Below, piece by piece: positions 46,276 through 53,543 of a DNA stretch of 53,764 nucleotides (the first letter of the stretch is position 1; each line of letters starts with the position of its first letter). The DNA is taken from contig JACQZZ010000028.1 in NCBI GenBank assembly GCA_016213625.1, positions 1-53,764 on the forward strand, given 5' to 3'. A program made the translations under genes and the position numbers. The stretch comes from Actinomycetota bacterium. GTDB taxonomy: Bacteria; Actinomycetota; Acidimicrobiia; Acidimicrobiales; Ilumatobacteraceae. The notes below the pieces were generated by a model. It was not told the DNA's origin. It did no database searches and worked only from the letters and a program-made list of their open reading frames with translations.

Positions 46276-46281
46276 CTGAGC

Positions 46282-47988
46282 ATGACCCATGACGCAGGAA
46301 TCCCTGTCGATGTGAAGCCCCGCAGTCGCGACGTGACCGACGGTGACCAGAAGGCCCCTGCCCGCGCGATGTTGCGCGCCGTGGGCATGACCGATGCCGA
46401 TTGGGTGAAGCCGCAGGTGGGCATCGCCAACGCCTGGAACGAAGTCACCCCGTGCAACATGACGCTGCGCAAGTTGGCAGAGCACACCAAGGACGGTGTG
46501 CGCGCCGCTGGTGGCTTCCCCATGGAGTTCGGCACCATCACGGTGAGCGACGGCATCAGCATGGGCCACGAGGGCATGCGTGCCTCGCTGGTCAGCCGCG
46601 AGGTCATCACCGATTCCGTCGAGACCGTCATGCACGGCGAGCGCCTCGACGGGTTCGTCGGTCTCGCCGGTTGCGACAAGAGCATTCCGGCCATGCTGAT
46701 GGCGGCCGCGCGGTGCGACCTGCCCAGCGTGTTCGTCTACAACGGCAGCATCATGCCGGGTCACCACAACGGCAAGGCGCTCGACATCACCAGCGTGTTC
46801 GAGGCCGTCGGTGCGCACGCCGCCGGCACCATCGACGACGCCGAGTTGCTCGCCATCGAGGAGAAGGCCTGCCCCGGCGAGGGTGCGTGTGGCGGCATGT
46901 TCACCGCGAACACGATGAGCTCCATCGCCGAAGCCATCGGCATGTCGTTGCCCGGCACCGCCTCGCCGCCGGCCATCGACGGCCGCCGCGAGAGCGACGC
47001 CCGCATGGCCGGTGAGGCAGTGGTCAACATGCTGCGCCTCGGCATCACGCCGCGCATGATCATGACCAAGCACGCGTTCGAGAACGCCATCGCCGTCACG
47101 TCCGCGCTCGGCGGCAGCACCAACGCCGTGCTCCACCTGTTGGCCATCGCCAACGAAGCCGGCGTCGAACTCGAGCTCGAAGACTTCAACCGCATCGCCG
47201 CGAAGGTGCCGCACGTGGCCGACATGAAGCCCGGCGGCCAGTTCCACATGAGCGACCTCGACCGTGTGGGCGGTGTGCCGGTCGTGCTGAAGATGCTGCT
47301 CGATGCCGGGCTGCTGCACGGCGAGTGCATCACCGTCACCGGCAAGACGATGGCGGAGAACCTCGCCGACATCAACCCGCCCGCGCCCGACGGCGTGGTC
47401 GTGCACCCGCTCGACAAGCCCATCCACAGCGAGGGTGGCATCGTCATCCTCACCGGATCGCTCGCCCCGAAAGGTGCGGTGGTCAAGGTGGCCGGCCTCA
47501 CGCAAGAGCAGAAGGAGTTCACCGGCACGGCCCGTGTGTTCGACGGCGAGGACGGCGCGATGGAGGCCATCCTGTCGGGCAGCATCCAGCCGGGCACGGT
47601 GCTCGTCATCCGTTACGAGGGCCCCAAGGGCGGGCCGGGCATGCGCGAGATGCTCGCCATCACCGGCGCCCTGAAGGGTGTGGGCCGCGGTGCCGACTGC
47701 GCGCTCATCACCGACGGCCGCTTCAGCGGCGGCACGTGGGGCTTCTGCATCGGTCACGTCGCGCCCGAGGCCGTCGACGGTGGTCCCATCGCATTCGTGC
47801 GCGACGGCGACCAGATCCGCATCGACGTGCACGCCCTCAGCCTCGACCTGCTCGTCGACGACGGCGAGATCGCCAGGCGCCGCGCCAGCTGGGTGCCGAA
47901 CCCGCCCCGCTACACCACGGGCGTGCTCGGCAAGTACGCCAAGCTCGTGCAGGGCGCCGAGACCGGCGCCATCACCAACACGCTGTAA
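46282..47988 (+). CDS. ilvD: Dihydroxy-acid dehydratase
   Basis: 568 aa. It catalyses dehydration of 2,3-dihydroxy-isovalerate and -methylvalerate to 2-oxo acids in valine and isoleucine synthesis. Cluster-binding cysteines are at C58 (TPCNMTL), C131 (AGCDKSIP) and C203 ([16 protein letters not shown]), with the carbamylated-type Lys region near [13 protein letters not shown] and the C-terminal [20 protein letters not shown]. It starts at ATG 46282, 7 nt after TAGTTT. No other ilv genes are near, as is common for ilvD. Confidence 0.96.
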   Translation: MTHDAGIPVDVKPRSRDVTDGDQKAPARAMLRAVGMTDADWVKPQVGIANAWNEVTPCNMTLRKLAEHTKDGVRAAGGFPMEFGTITVSDGISMGHEGMRASLVSREVITDSVETVMHGERLDGFVGLAGCDKSIPAMLMAAARCDLPSVFVYNGSIMPGHHNGKALDITSVFEAVGAHAAGTIDDAELLAIEEKACPGEGACGGMFTANTMSSIAEAIGMSLPGTASPPAIDGRRESDARMAGEAVVNMLRLGITPRMIMTKHAFENAIAVTSALGGSTNAVLHLLAIANEAGVELELEDFNRIAAKVPHVADMKPGGQFHMSDLDRVGGVPVVLKMLLDAGLLHGECITVTGKTMAENLADINPPAPDGVVVHPLDKPIHSEGGIVILTGSLAPKGAVVKVAGLTQEQKEFTGTARVFDGEDGAMEAILSGSIQPGTVLVIRYEGPKGGPGMREMLAITGALKGVGRGADCALITDGRFSGGTWGFCIGHVAPEAVDGGPIAFVRDGDQIRIDVHALSLDLLVDDGEIARRRASWVPNPPRYTTGVLGKYAKLVQGAETGAITNTL

Positions 47989-48094
47989 GTCGCAGATTCG
48001 TCCAAGAGACACACCGCGCCGGGAAGGGCGTGTTACAACGGGGGCATCCCTGGCGGGAGCACCAACCCAACTCTCCCGAAAGGTTGCTCCCGTC

Positions 48095-48571
48095 ATGAGG
48101 TGTTCCCGAGTGGTCGCGGCGTTCGCCGTTGCTCTGTCCTCCCTCGTACTCGTTCCCGCTGCTGCCAACGCCGGTGGAGGAGGTGGTGGCACCGTTGCCG
48201 GGCCGTGTGGTCGCCTCAGTGGCGTCACGGCGTCGCCCACCGTCACCATCAGCAAGGGAGTGGCGACACCGCTGTCGCTGAAGGGCTCCATCGTCAACTG
48301 CTCGATCTACCAGCAGCGCTACTGGATCAACGTCGACGAGCCGACACCGGTCAACCCGAATTGCTCCGCCAAGGCGCTCTACTTCCCCAACTCGATCTGG
48401 AGCTCGGGCTCGAGCCAGTCGTTCAGCGTGTCCACCTCGATCGTGCCCGCCGGCGCGACGAGCTTCGCGGGGTGCGCAGGCACCCACACCGTGCGCCTCA
48501 CCCTGAAGGACCGGTCGTTCGGCTACGTGCAGCAGGTGGTGACGCTCACCTACACCGTCGTCGTGAAGTGA
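48095..48571 (+). CDS. Small secreted protein, function unknown
   Basis: 158 aa. A Sec signal peptide (MRCSRVVAAFAVALSSLVLV, cut probably after ANA at about 26) is followed by a Gly run and a compact beta-rich domain with four Cys (GPCGRL, NCSIY, PNCSAK, AGCAGTH), suggesting two disulfides. The later part (HTVRLTLKDRSFGYVQQVVTLTYTVVVK) looks like Ig-like beta strands. A weak ribosome binding site (GAAAGG) precedes the ATG. It stands alone between ilvD and a strong terminator. I do not recognise the family. Confidence 0.75.
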   Translation: MRCSRVVAAFAVALSSLVLVPAAANAGGGGGGTVAGPCGRLSGVTASPTVTISKGVATPLSLKGSIVNCSIYQQRYWINVDEPTPVNPNCSAKALYFPNSIWSSGSSQSFSVSTSIVPAGATSFAGCAGTHTVRLTLKDRSFGYVQQVVTLTYTVVVK

Positions 48572-48581
48572 AATGAAAAGA

Positions 48582-48621
48582 GCGGGGCGCAACCAGCACC
48601 CGATTGCTGGTCGCGCCCCGC
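48582..48621. terminator. Strong hairpin terminator between convergent genes
   Basis: 17-bp arms (48582-48598 and 48605-48621, one mismatch) flank a 6-nt loop; the stem begins GCGGGGCGC. On the minus strand the stem is followed by TCTTTTCATTT, giving an intrinsic terminator for the sulfur operon. On the plus strand it can stop the secreted-protein transcript, though without a T-tract. Confidence 0.82.
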
Positions 48622-48638
48622 GGATCCGCCGCTGAGTG

Positions 48639-49106
48639 TCAGGTGAAGATGATCTGACCGCCGGCAGCCATGTCGTAGAAATCGCCGACGGTGATGATGT
48701 CCTGCACCTGCTCGACGAAGTCGTCCTTGGTGAGGTTGAACATGTCAACCGAGGCCTTGCACGCGTACATCCCACACCCGGTGTCGCCGATCATCTCGAT
48801 GAACTCGGGGATGGGCGGGATGTCGAGCTTGTCCATCGTCTTGCTCATCATGTGCGTGGCCAGACCACTCATGCCGGGAAGGCCACCGATGAGGGTGGGG
48901 ATGTGCATCGCGGGGTTGCCGACCGTCGCGACCTTGATGTGCTCGATGCGCTTCTTGTTCACGGCGTCGAGGCCGAAGAACGTGAAGAACAGGTTGGCGT
49001 CCATGCCCTCGGCTCGGGCGCCGTTGGCCATGATGAGTGCCGGATAGATGCCTTCCAAGGAACCCTTGGAGACGATGATGCTCACTTTGGTGATCTTGCC
49101 GTCCAT
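48639..49106 (-). CDS. DsrE2-type (DrsE_2) sulfur-transfer protein
   Basis: 155 aa. The DsrE fold of the DsrE2 group is recognised by KVSIIVSKGSLEGIYPALIMANGARAEG, FFTFFGLDAVNKKR and the C-terminal half with GCGMYACKASVDMFNLTKDDF. C116 in YACKASVDM is at the position of the persulfide-carrying Cys; C111 is close by. There is no membrane helix. DsrE2 proteins move sulfane sulfur between carriers such as TusA and rhodanese. It is coupled to the DsrC-like gene by a 1-bp overlap and is the last gene of the operon. Confidence 0.85.
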   Translation of the reverse strand: MDGKITKVSIIVSKGSLEGIYPALIMANGARAEGMDANLFFTFFGLDAVNKKRIEHIKVATVGNPAMHIPTLIGGLPGMSGLATHMMSKTMDKLDIPPIPEFIEMIGDTGCGMYACKASVDMFNLTKDDFVEQVQDIITVGDFYDMAAGGQIIFT

Positions 49107-49423
49107 CAGATGCAACCCTTCGGCTTCGGGATCCCGGCGATACGGGCGGCCATCTTGGCCGGCCCCTTCGGGAACAACAGGTACAGGTCCTTCACGCTCA
49201 CGCCGGAGGTCTTGCCGAGCACGCGCACCGTGGGTCCGGTGCCCTTCTCGAAGTACTCCTTGCGCATGAACTCGAGGACGGTCCAGTGCTGCGAGGTGAG
49301 TTCCTCGATGCCATCGGCCTTCGCCAGCTCCACGGCGATGTCCTTGGTCCACTGATTCGGGTCGACGAAGAAGCCTTCGTCGTTCAGCTCCACGCTGACG
49401 CCTGCGTAGGTGGCGGTGCTCAT
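49106..49423 (-). CDS. TusE/DsrC-family sulfur carrier with a single C-terminal cysteine
   Basis: 105 aa. The DsrC fold is clear: GFFVDPNQWTKDIAVELAKADGI, LTSQHWTVLEFMRKEYFEKGTGPTVRVLGK and the C-terminal arm LFPKGPAKMAARIAGIPKPKGCI. The penultimate C104 (CysA) is present, but position 93, where true DsrC has CysB, is Ala. That makes it a TusE/one-cysteine type, able to carry a persulfide but not form the DsrC trisulfide. With no dsrAB nearby, a role as acceptor in sulfide oxidation or tRNA thiolation is more likely. Confidence 0.9.
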   Translation of the reverse strand: MSTATYAGVSVELNDEGFFVDPNQWTKDIAVELAKADGIEELTSQHWTVLEFMRKEYFEKGTGPTVRVLGKTSGVSVKDLYLLFPKGPAKMAARIAGIPKPKGCI

Positions 49424-50676
49424 ACGTGTTCCTTTCCATGTTCGGGCATGTCTGCCCCGATGCCGGGCACGTCGCGTCCGGGGAGGAGCGCGTGCCAGTA
49501 GAACCACTGGAACATCAGCTTGCCGAGGTGGTTCATGCGGCTCTCCTTGAGCAGCGGCATGCCGACCTTGGTGGGGAAGTGCCCCGGCAGTGGTTCGGTG
49601 GTGTAGTTGAAGTCGATGAGCAGCGCCTTGCCGAAGCCGGTCTCGATGAAGCAGTTGGCGTGCCCGTCGTAGGTGCTCTGCAATTCGCGGTGCTCGATGA
49701 AGCGGATGATGCTGTCGACCAGCACCTCACCCTCGAAGTGGGTGACCGAGCCGGCCTTCGAGGCGGGCACGTTGGTGGCGTCGCCGATGGCGAAGATGTT
49801 GGTCTTGGCCTCGGTCTGCAGGGTGGCCTTGTTGGTGGGGACGAAGTTCAGGTCGTCGCCGAGGCCCTCGCTGCGGCCCACGTAGTCGGCGCCGCTGTGC
49901 ATGGGGATGATCACGGCGAGGTCGAAGGGGACCTCACGGCCGTCGTAGCCGATGAGCTTGCGATCGTCGCCGTCGCCCACCACTTCGCCGGTGTTGAACT
50001 CGGTGACGAGGTGGATGCCCTTCTCCTCCAGCAGGTCGGAGAGTGCGGCGGAGGCGACGGGCTTGGTGAACGCGCCGTCGAGGGGTGTCGCGTAGGTGAT
50101 CTCCACCTTGTCGCGGATGCCGCGCTCGGTGAAGTACCAGTCGGCCAGGAAGCAGAACTCCAGCGGGGCCACCGGGCACTTGATGGGCATGTCGACGACG
50201 TTGACGACCAGCTTGCCGCCCTCGAACTCGGAGAGCGCTGTCTCCAGGCCGGTGGCGCCGATGATGTCGTAGAAGGTGAACACGTGCTCGTTCCAACCGG
50301 GGCCGGTGAGGCCCTCGGTCTCATCGAACGCCAGCTGCGCGCCGGTGGCGATGACGAGCACGTCGTAGGCGAGCTCGCGGCCGTTCTCGAGCACCACCGT
50401 GTCACGGTCCTTGTCGACATGGTCGATACCGGACTCGACGAACTCGACGCCGCTGTGCAGTTGTGCCTTGCGGGGCCGCACGATCTCGCTGTGCTGGGCC
50501 AGGCCGAACGGTACGAACAGCAGGCCCGGTTGGTACATGTGGTGGTCGTCGCGATCCACCACGGTGATCTGCACGGTGTCGTGGTCGGCGCGATGGTGCT
50601 TGAAGTGCTTGTGCAACCGGTTGGCCACCAGGGTTCCGCCTGTGCCGCCACCGAGGATGACGATCTGCTTGGTCAT
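49420..50676 (-). CDS. Sulfide:quinone oxidoreductase-like FAD protein
   Basis: 418 aa. It has an N-terminal FAD fold (IVILGGGTGGTLVANRL), a second dinucleotide fold, and FAIGDATNVPASKAGSVTHFEG. Two of the cysteines used by SQR are placed as expected: C167 in PIKCPVAPLE and C342 in ANCFIETGFGKALL. The third variable Cys is not obvious (C175 is close to C167). The C-terminal amphipathic stretch (LMFQWFYWHALLPG) could bind the membrane. It should oxidise sulfide to persulfide or polysulfide and reduce quinone. GAAAGGAAGG is a good ribosome binding site. It overlaps the TusE gene by 4 bp. Confidence 0.87.
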   Translation of the reverse strand: MTKQIVILGGGTGGTLVANRLHKHFKHHRADHDTVQITVVDRDDHHMYQPGLLFVPFGLAQHSEIVRPRKAQLHSGVEFVESGIDHVDKDRDTVVLENGRELAYDVLVIATGAQLAFDETEGLTGPGWNEHVFTFYDIIGATGLETALSEFEGGKLVVNVVDMPIKCPVAPLEFCFLADWYFTERGIRDKVEITYATPLDGAFTKPVASAALSDLLEEKGIHLVTEFNTGEVVGDGDDRKLIGYDGREVPFDLAVIIPMHSGADYVGRSEGLGDDLNFVPTNKATLQTEAKTNIFAIGDATNVPASKAGSVTHFEGEVLVDSIIRFIEHRELQSTYDGHANCFIETGFGKALLIDFNYTTEPLPGHFPTKVGMPLLKESRMNHLGKLMFQWFYWHALLPGRDVPGIGADMPEHGKEHV

Positions 50677-50715
50677 CGGGGACCTTCCTTTCGGAGTCCA
50701 CGATGCGCCTGTTGA

Positions 50716-50729
50716 TACCCCAGGGGGTA
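50716..50729. promoter_or_regulatory. CsoR/CstR-type operator candidate TACCCC-AG-GGGGTA
   Basis: A perfect 6-bp G/C-tract dyad with a 2-nt centre lies 40 bp upstream of the SQR gene. Operators of the CsoR family, including the persulfide-sensing CstR repressors of sqr-type operons, have this TACCC(C)/(G)GGGTA form. A GGACCTAGGTCC palindrome (50731-50742) adjoins it and covers the stop of the DUF3054 gene. The repressor gene itself is not in the window. Confidence 0.6.
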
Positions 50730-50734
50730 GGGAC

Positions 50735-51103
50735 CTAGGTCCTGTGCGCTCGCCACTCCCACAGAAAACGCCAGCCGACCAGGAACAACAGGGTGAAGCA
50801 CCCGGCCACGATGATGAACGCGAGCGCGGTACCCCGGTCGAAGACGTAGTGGCGCAGCACCATGCCGGCCGCGAGCGTGACCACCCAGATGACCATGCCC
50901 GTGGTGGGCACGGTGGGGGTCTTCCAGGCCCTGGCGGCGAGCCAGCCGAGGGCGAGCGCGATGAGGAAGGGCGCGGCCACCTTCACTGCCTCGGTGAGGG
51001 CGTTGCCGCCTTCGTCGTGGCTGCGGCGACCGACCGCGACGAACAACACGATGGCCACGATGTCGATGCCGGCCGCGATGGCGACCGTGCGACGCTCACT
51101 CAT
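50735..51103 (-). CDS. DUF3054 family membrane protein
   Basis: 122 aa with four membrane helices (TVAIAAGIDIVAIVLFVAVG, AAPFLIALALGWLAARAW, GMVIWVVTLAAGMVLRHYVF, LAFIIVAGCFTLLFLVGWRFLW). The family mark GRRSHDEG follows helix 1 and TPxxPTTGMVIW precedes helix 3. Its function is unknown. It overlaps the flavin reductase gene by 8 bp, and its stop is 58 bp before the SQR gene, with the operator candidate in between. It could therefore be in the same transcript as the sulfur genes. Confidence 0.85.
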   Translation of the reverse strand: MSERRTVAIAAGIDIVAIVLFVAVGRRSHDEGGNALTEAVKVAAPFLIALALGWLAARAWKTPTVPTTGMVIWVVTLAAGMVLRHYVFDRGTALAFIIVAGCFTLLFLVGWRFLWEWRAHRT

Positions 51104-51590
51104 GGAAGCGCCCGACCTTGCCCTTGTAGAAGAGCAGCGGCACGGGCTCGAGATCGGGGTGGGCATGCTCCATCTCGAGGACGCGACCCATCACGAACTG
51201 ATGGTCGCCGGCCTCGACGACCTGTTCGATGCTGCAGTCGATCCAGGCGATGGCGCCGTCCAGGATGGGCGACCCGGTGATCGGTGACGGATGCCAGTCG
51301 ACACCGTCGAAGGGCTGCTCGATGCTGCTCTTGGCGAACTGCCAACAGAGCTCGCCCTGCAGGCACCCGAGCACGTTCACGCAGAACGAGCCGGTGGCCT
51401 CGATGGCCTTCCAACGCGCCGAGTCGGACATGGGGAGGAACCCCACCAGCGGCGGATCGAGCGACACCGAGGTGAACGAACCGATGGTGAAGCCGACGGG
51501 AGTGCCATCGGCCTGGGTGGCGGTGACCACGGTGACGCCGGTGGGGAAGTGCCCCAGGACCTGGCGAAAGAGCGATGAGTCGATCGACAT
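51096..51590 (-). CDS. Flavin reductase-like (HpaC/split-barrel FMN) protein
   Basis: 164 aa. The split-barrel flavin reductase pattern is clear: LFRQVLGHFPTGVTVVTA, GFTIGSFTSVSLDPPLVGFLP, FCVNVLGCLQGELCWQFA, and GDHQFVMGRVLEMEH with PLLFYKGKVGRF at the end. It reduces FMN/FAD with NAD(P)H, often for a two-component monooxygenase, which is not present here. TACAGT 7 nt before the ATG suggests a leaderless mRNA. It shares a 29-bp gap with the divergent cyclo-ligase gene. Confidence 0.9.
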   Translation of the reverse strand: MSIDSSLFRQVLGHFPTGVTVVTATQADGTPVGFTIGSFTSVSLDPPLVGFLPMSDSARWKAIEATGSFCVNVLGCLQGELCWQFAKSSIEQPFDGVDWHPSPITGSPILDGAIAWIDCSIEQVVEAGDHQFVMGRVLEMEHAHPDLEPVPLLFYKGKVGRFHE

Positions 51591-51597
51591 GCCAATG

Positions 51598-51613
51598 ACT
51601 GTAGAGCTACGTT
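51598..51613. promoter_or_regulatory. Divergent leaderless -10 boxes (TACAGT reverse, TACGTT forward)
   Basis: On the minus strand TACAGT (51603 to 51598) is 7 nt before ATG 51590. On the plus strand TACGTT (51608-51613) is 6 nt before ATG 51620. The whole gap is 29 bp and carries no ribosome binding site. Confidence 0.5.
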
Positions 51614-51619
51614 GGCCCG

Positions 51620-52138
51620 ATGGACGACAAGGGGACGATCCGCAAGCGAATGCGCCTCGTCCGCGACATGGTCGACGATCGTCTGATGCGCAGCGTCGAG
51701 CTGTGGAGAAATGTCGCGGTGCTCGACGCCTACCGCGACGCCGCCACGGTGATGGCCTTCAAAGGATTCGGCACCGAGCCCGACACCGACCCGCTCTTCG
51801 CCCGCCTCGCCGCCGACGGCAAACGTCTGCTGCTGCCGCGCATCGAGGACGGGGCCATCGTGGTGTGCGAGGCCGCCGGCCCGATGGCCACCAGCCGTAT
51901 CGGTGTGCAGGAGCCCCAGGGACCGGCACTGCCGTTCGACCTGGTGGAGTTCGTCATCGTGCCCGGACTCGCGTTCACGCCCGACGGCTATCGCCTGGGC
52001 TATGGCGGCGGCTTCTACGACCGGTTCCTGCCTGCCGTCTCCGCCCCGAACGCTGGCGTGTGCTTCGCCGAACAGGTGGTGGACACCTTGCCCGTCGAAG
52101 CACACGACATCCGCGTGCAGTGCGTGATCAGTGCGTGA
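51620..52138 (+). CDS. 5-formyltetrahydrofolate cyclo-ligase family protein
   Basis: 172 aa, slightly short for the family. RKRMRLVRDMVDDRLM at the N-terminus, LLLPRIEDG, and the signature VPGLAFTPDGYRLGYGGGFYDRFL are present. It uses ATP to turn 5-formyl-THF into 5,10-methenyl-THF. The adjacent gene stops 1 bp after its TGA on the other strand. Leaderless start as described for the gap at 51598-51613. Confidence 0.9.
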   Translation: MDDKGTIRKRMRLVRDMVDDRLMRSVELWRNVAVLDAYRDAATVMAFKGFGTEPDTDPLFARLAADGKRLLLPRIEDGAIVVCEAAGPMATSRIGVQEPQGPALPFDLVEFVIVPGLAFTPDGYRLGYGGGFYDRFLPAVSAPNAGVCFAEQVVDTLPVEAHDIRVQCVISA

Positions 52139-53467
52139 TCAGCCTTCGTCGTAGTACTCGCGACCGAGGTGCGTCACCTGGTCTTCGCCCATCATCCAGC
52201 GCAGCGTGTTCTTCAGCTTGGTCTGCTGGATGAACAGGTCGTGCTCGGCGTACAGGCCCGGGGCCACCATCGGGGCCTTGTAGTAGAAGCTGAGCCACTC
52301 CTGGATGCCGTACAGGCCGGCGCGGTGGGCGAGGTCGCTGAACAGCACCAGGTCGAGCGCCAGCGGCGCGGCAAGGATGCTGTCGCGGCACAGGAAGTCG
52401 ATCTTCAGCTGCATCGGGTAGCCGAGCCAACCGAAGATGTCGATGTTGTCCCAGCCCTCCTTGTTGTCGCCGCGGGGCGGGTAGTAGTTGATGCGCACCT
52501 TGTGGTACACGTCGCCGTACAGCTCGGGGAAGGTCTCGGGGTCGAGGATGTGCTCGAGCACGCCGAGCTTGCTCTCTTCCTTGGTCTTGAAGTTGTCCGG
52601 GTCGTCGAGCACTTCACCGTCGCGGTTGCCGAGGATGTTGGTGCTGTACCAGCCCGACAGGCCGAGCATGCGGGCCCGCAGCATGGGGCCGATGACGGTC
52701 TTGATGAGCGTCTGGCCGGTCTTGAAGTCCTTGCCGCTGATGGGGATCTTGTGCTCGATGGCCAACTCGCGCAGCGCCGGGATGTCGACCGTGAGGTTCG
52801 GTGCGCCGTTGCAGAACGAGACACCCTCGAGGATGGCGGCGTACGCGTAGAGCATCGACGGTGCGATGGTGGGGTCGTTGGCGTCGATGGCGGCCTCGAA
52901 GGCCTCCAGGGTCTGGTGCGCCGGGCCGGGCTCGATGAAGATCTCGGTGCTGGCGGCCCACAACATGACCACCCGGTCGACCTGCTTCTCTTCGCGGAAG
53001 CGGTTGATGTCGTCGCGGATGGCGTTGAGCATGCTGCGCTTGTCGATGGTGTGCATCGTGTTCTCCGCGTCGATGCGCTTCACGTATTCACGGTCGAAGG
53101 CGGCGGGCATGGGGCGCACGTCGCGCAGCGCGTCGGCGACGGCCTCGATGTGCTTGCCGCTCTCGAGCACGCCCGCGCGGGTGGCGGCGATGTAGGCGTC
53201 GTCCGGGAACGGATCCCAGGCGCCGAAGACGATGTCGTCGAGCGACGCGAGCGGCACGAAGTCCTTGATGAGCGGGTTGCGGTTGTCGGTGCGCTTGCCG
53301 AGGCGGATGGTGCCCATCTGGGTGAGGCTGCCGACAGGAACGGACATGCCGCGCTTGACGAGCTCGACGCCGGCGATGAGCGTGGAGGCCACGGCGCCGA
53401 GGCCGACCGTGAGCACGCCGAGGCGGCCGGTCGCGGGGGCGACGATGGGGGGCGTAGATGTGGTCAT
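52139..53467 (-). CDS. ino1: Myo-inositol-1-phosphate synthase family protein
   Basis: 442 aa, longer than the roughly 365-aa mycobacterial Ino1. It has the NAD fold VLTVGLGAVASTLIAGVELV, then SGKDFKTGQTLIKT, GWYSTNILGNRDGEVL, RINYYPPRGDNKEGWDNIDI and LCRDSILAAPLALDLV. These include the conserved Lys, Asp and Asn residues of the family. The expected reaction is glucose-6-phosphate to inositol-3-phosphate, feeding phosphatidylinositol and mycothiol-type thiols in actinobacteria. TAGGGT 7 nt before the ATG is a leaderless -10 box. It is divergent from a LysR gene. Confidence 0.9.
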   Translation of the reverse strand: MTTSTPPIVAPATGRLGVLTVGLGAVASTLIAGVELVKRGMSVPVGSLTQMGTIRLGKRTDNRNPLIKDFVPLASLDDIVFGAWDPFPDDAYIAATRAGVLESGKHIEAVADALRDVRPMPAAFDREYVKRIDAENTMHTIDKRSMLNAIRDDINRFREEKQVDRVVMLWAASTEIFIEPGPAHQTLEAFEAAIDANDPTIAPSMLYAYAAILEGVSFCNGAPNLTVDIPALRELAIEHKIPISGKDFKTGQTLIKTVIGPMLRARMLGLSGWYSTNILGNRDGEVLDDPDNFKTKEESKLGVLEHILDPETFPELYGDVYHKVRINYYPPRGDNKEGWDNIDIFGWLGYPMQLKIDFLCRDSILAAPLALDLVLFSDLAHRAGLYGIQEWLSFYYKAPMVAPGLYAEHDLFIQQTKLKNTLRWMMGEDQVTHLGREYYDEG

Positions 53468-53543
53468 GACCCTGACCCTAATGGCCGTCGACCTTCAACG
53501 AAGTGCAGTGAACGATCCATTCTGTTCAGCAATACTTCACAAT
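53468..53543. promoter_or_regulatory. Divergent promoter region between ino1 and lysR
   Basis: 76 bp. TAGGGT (53480 to 53475) serves ino1. AATACT (53531-53536), 7 nt before ATG 53544, may serve lysR. Between them TGAAC-N10-GTTCA (53509-53528) is a dyad of the size bound by LysR regulators, and a smaller CTTC-AAC-GAAG lies at 53493-53503. It is noticeably more A/T-rich than the surroundings. Confidence 0.5.

Noticed and set aside
49106..49423. True DsrC of dissimilatory sulfite reduction
   Set aside because: The second conserved cysteine is replaced by Ala at position 93, and there are no dsrAB, dsrMK or related genes in the window.
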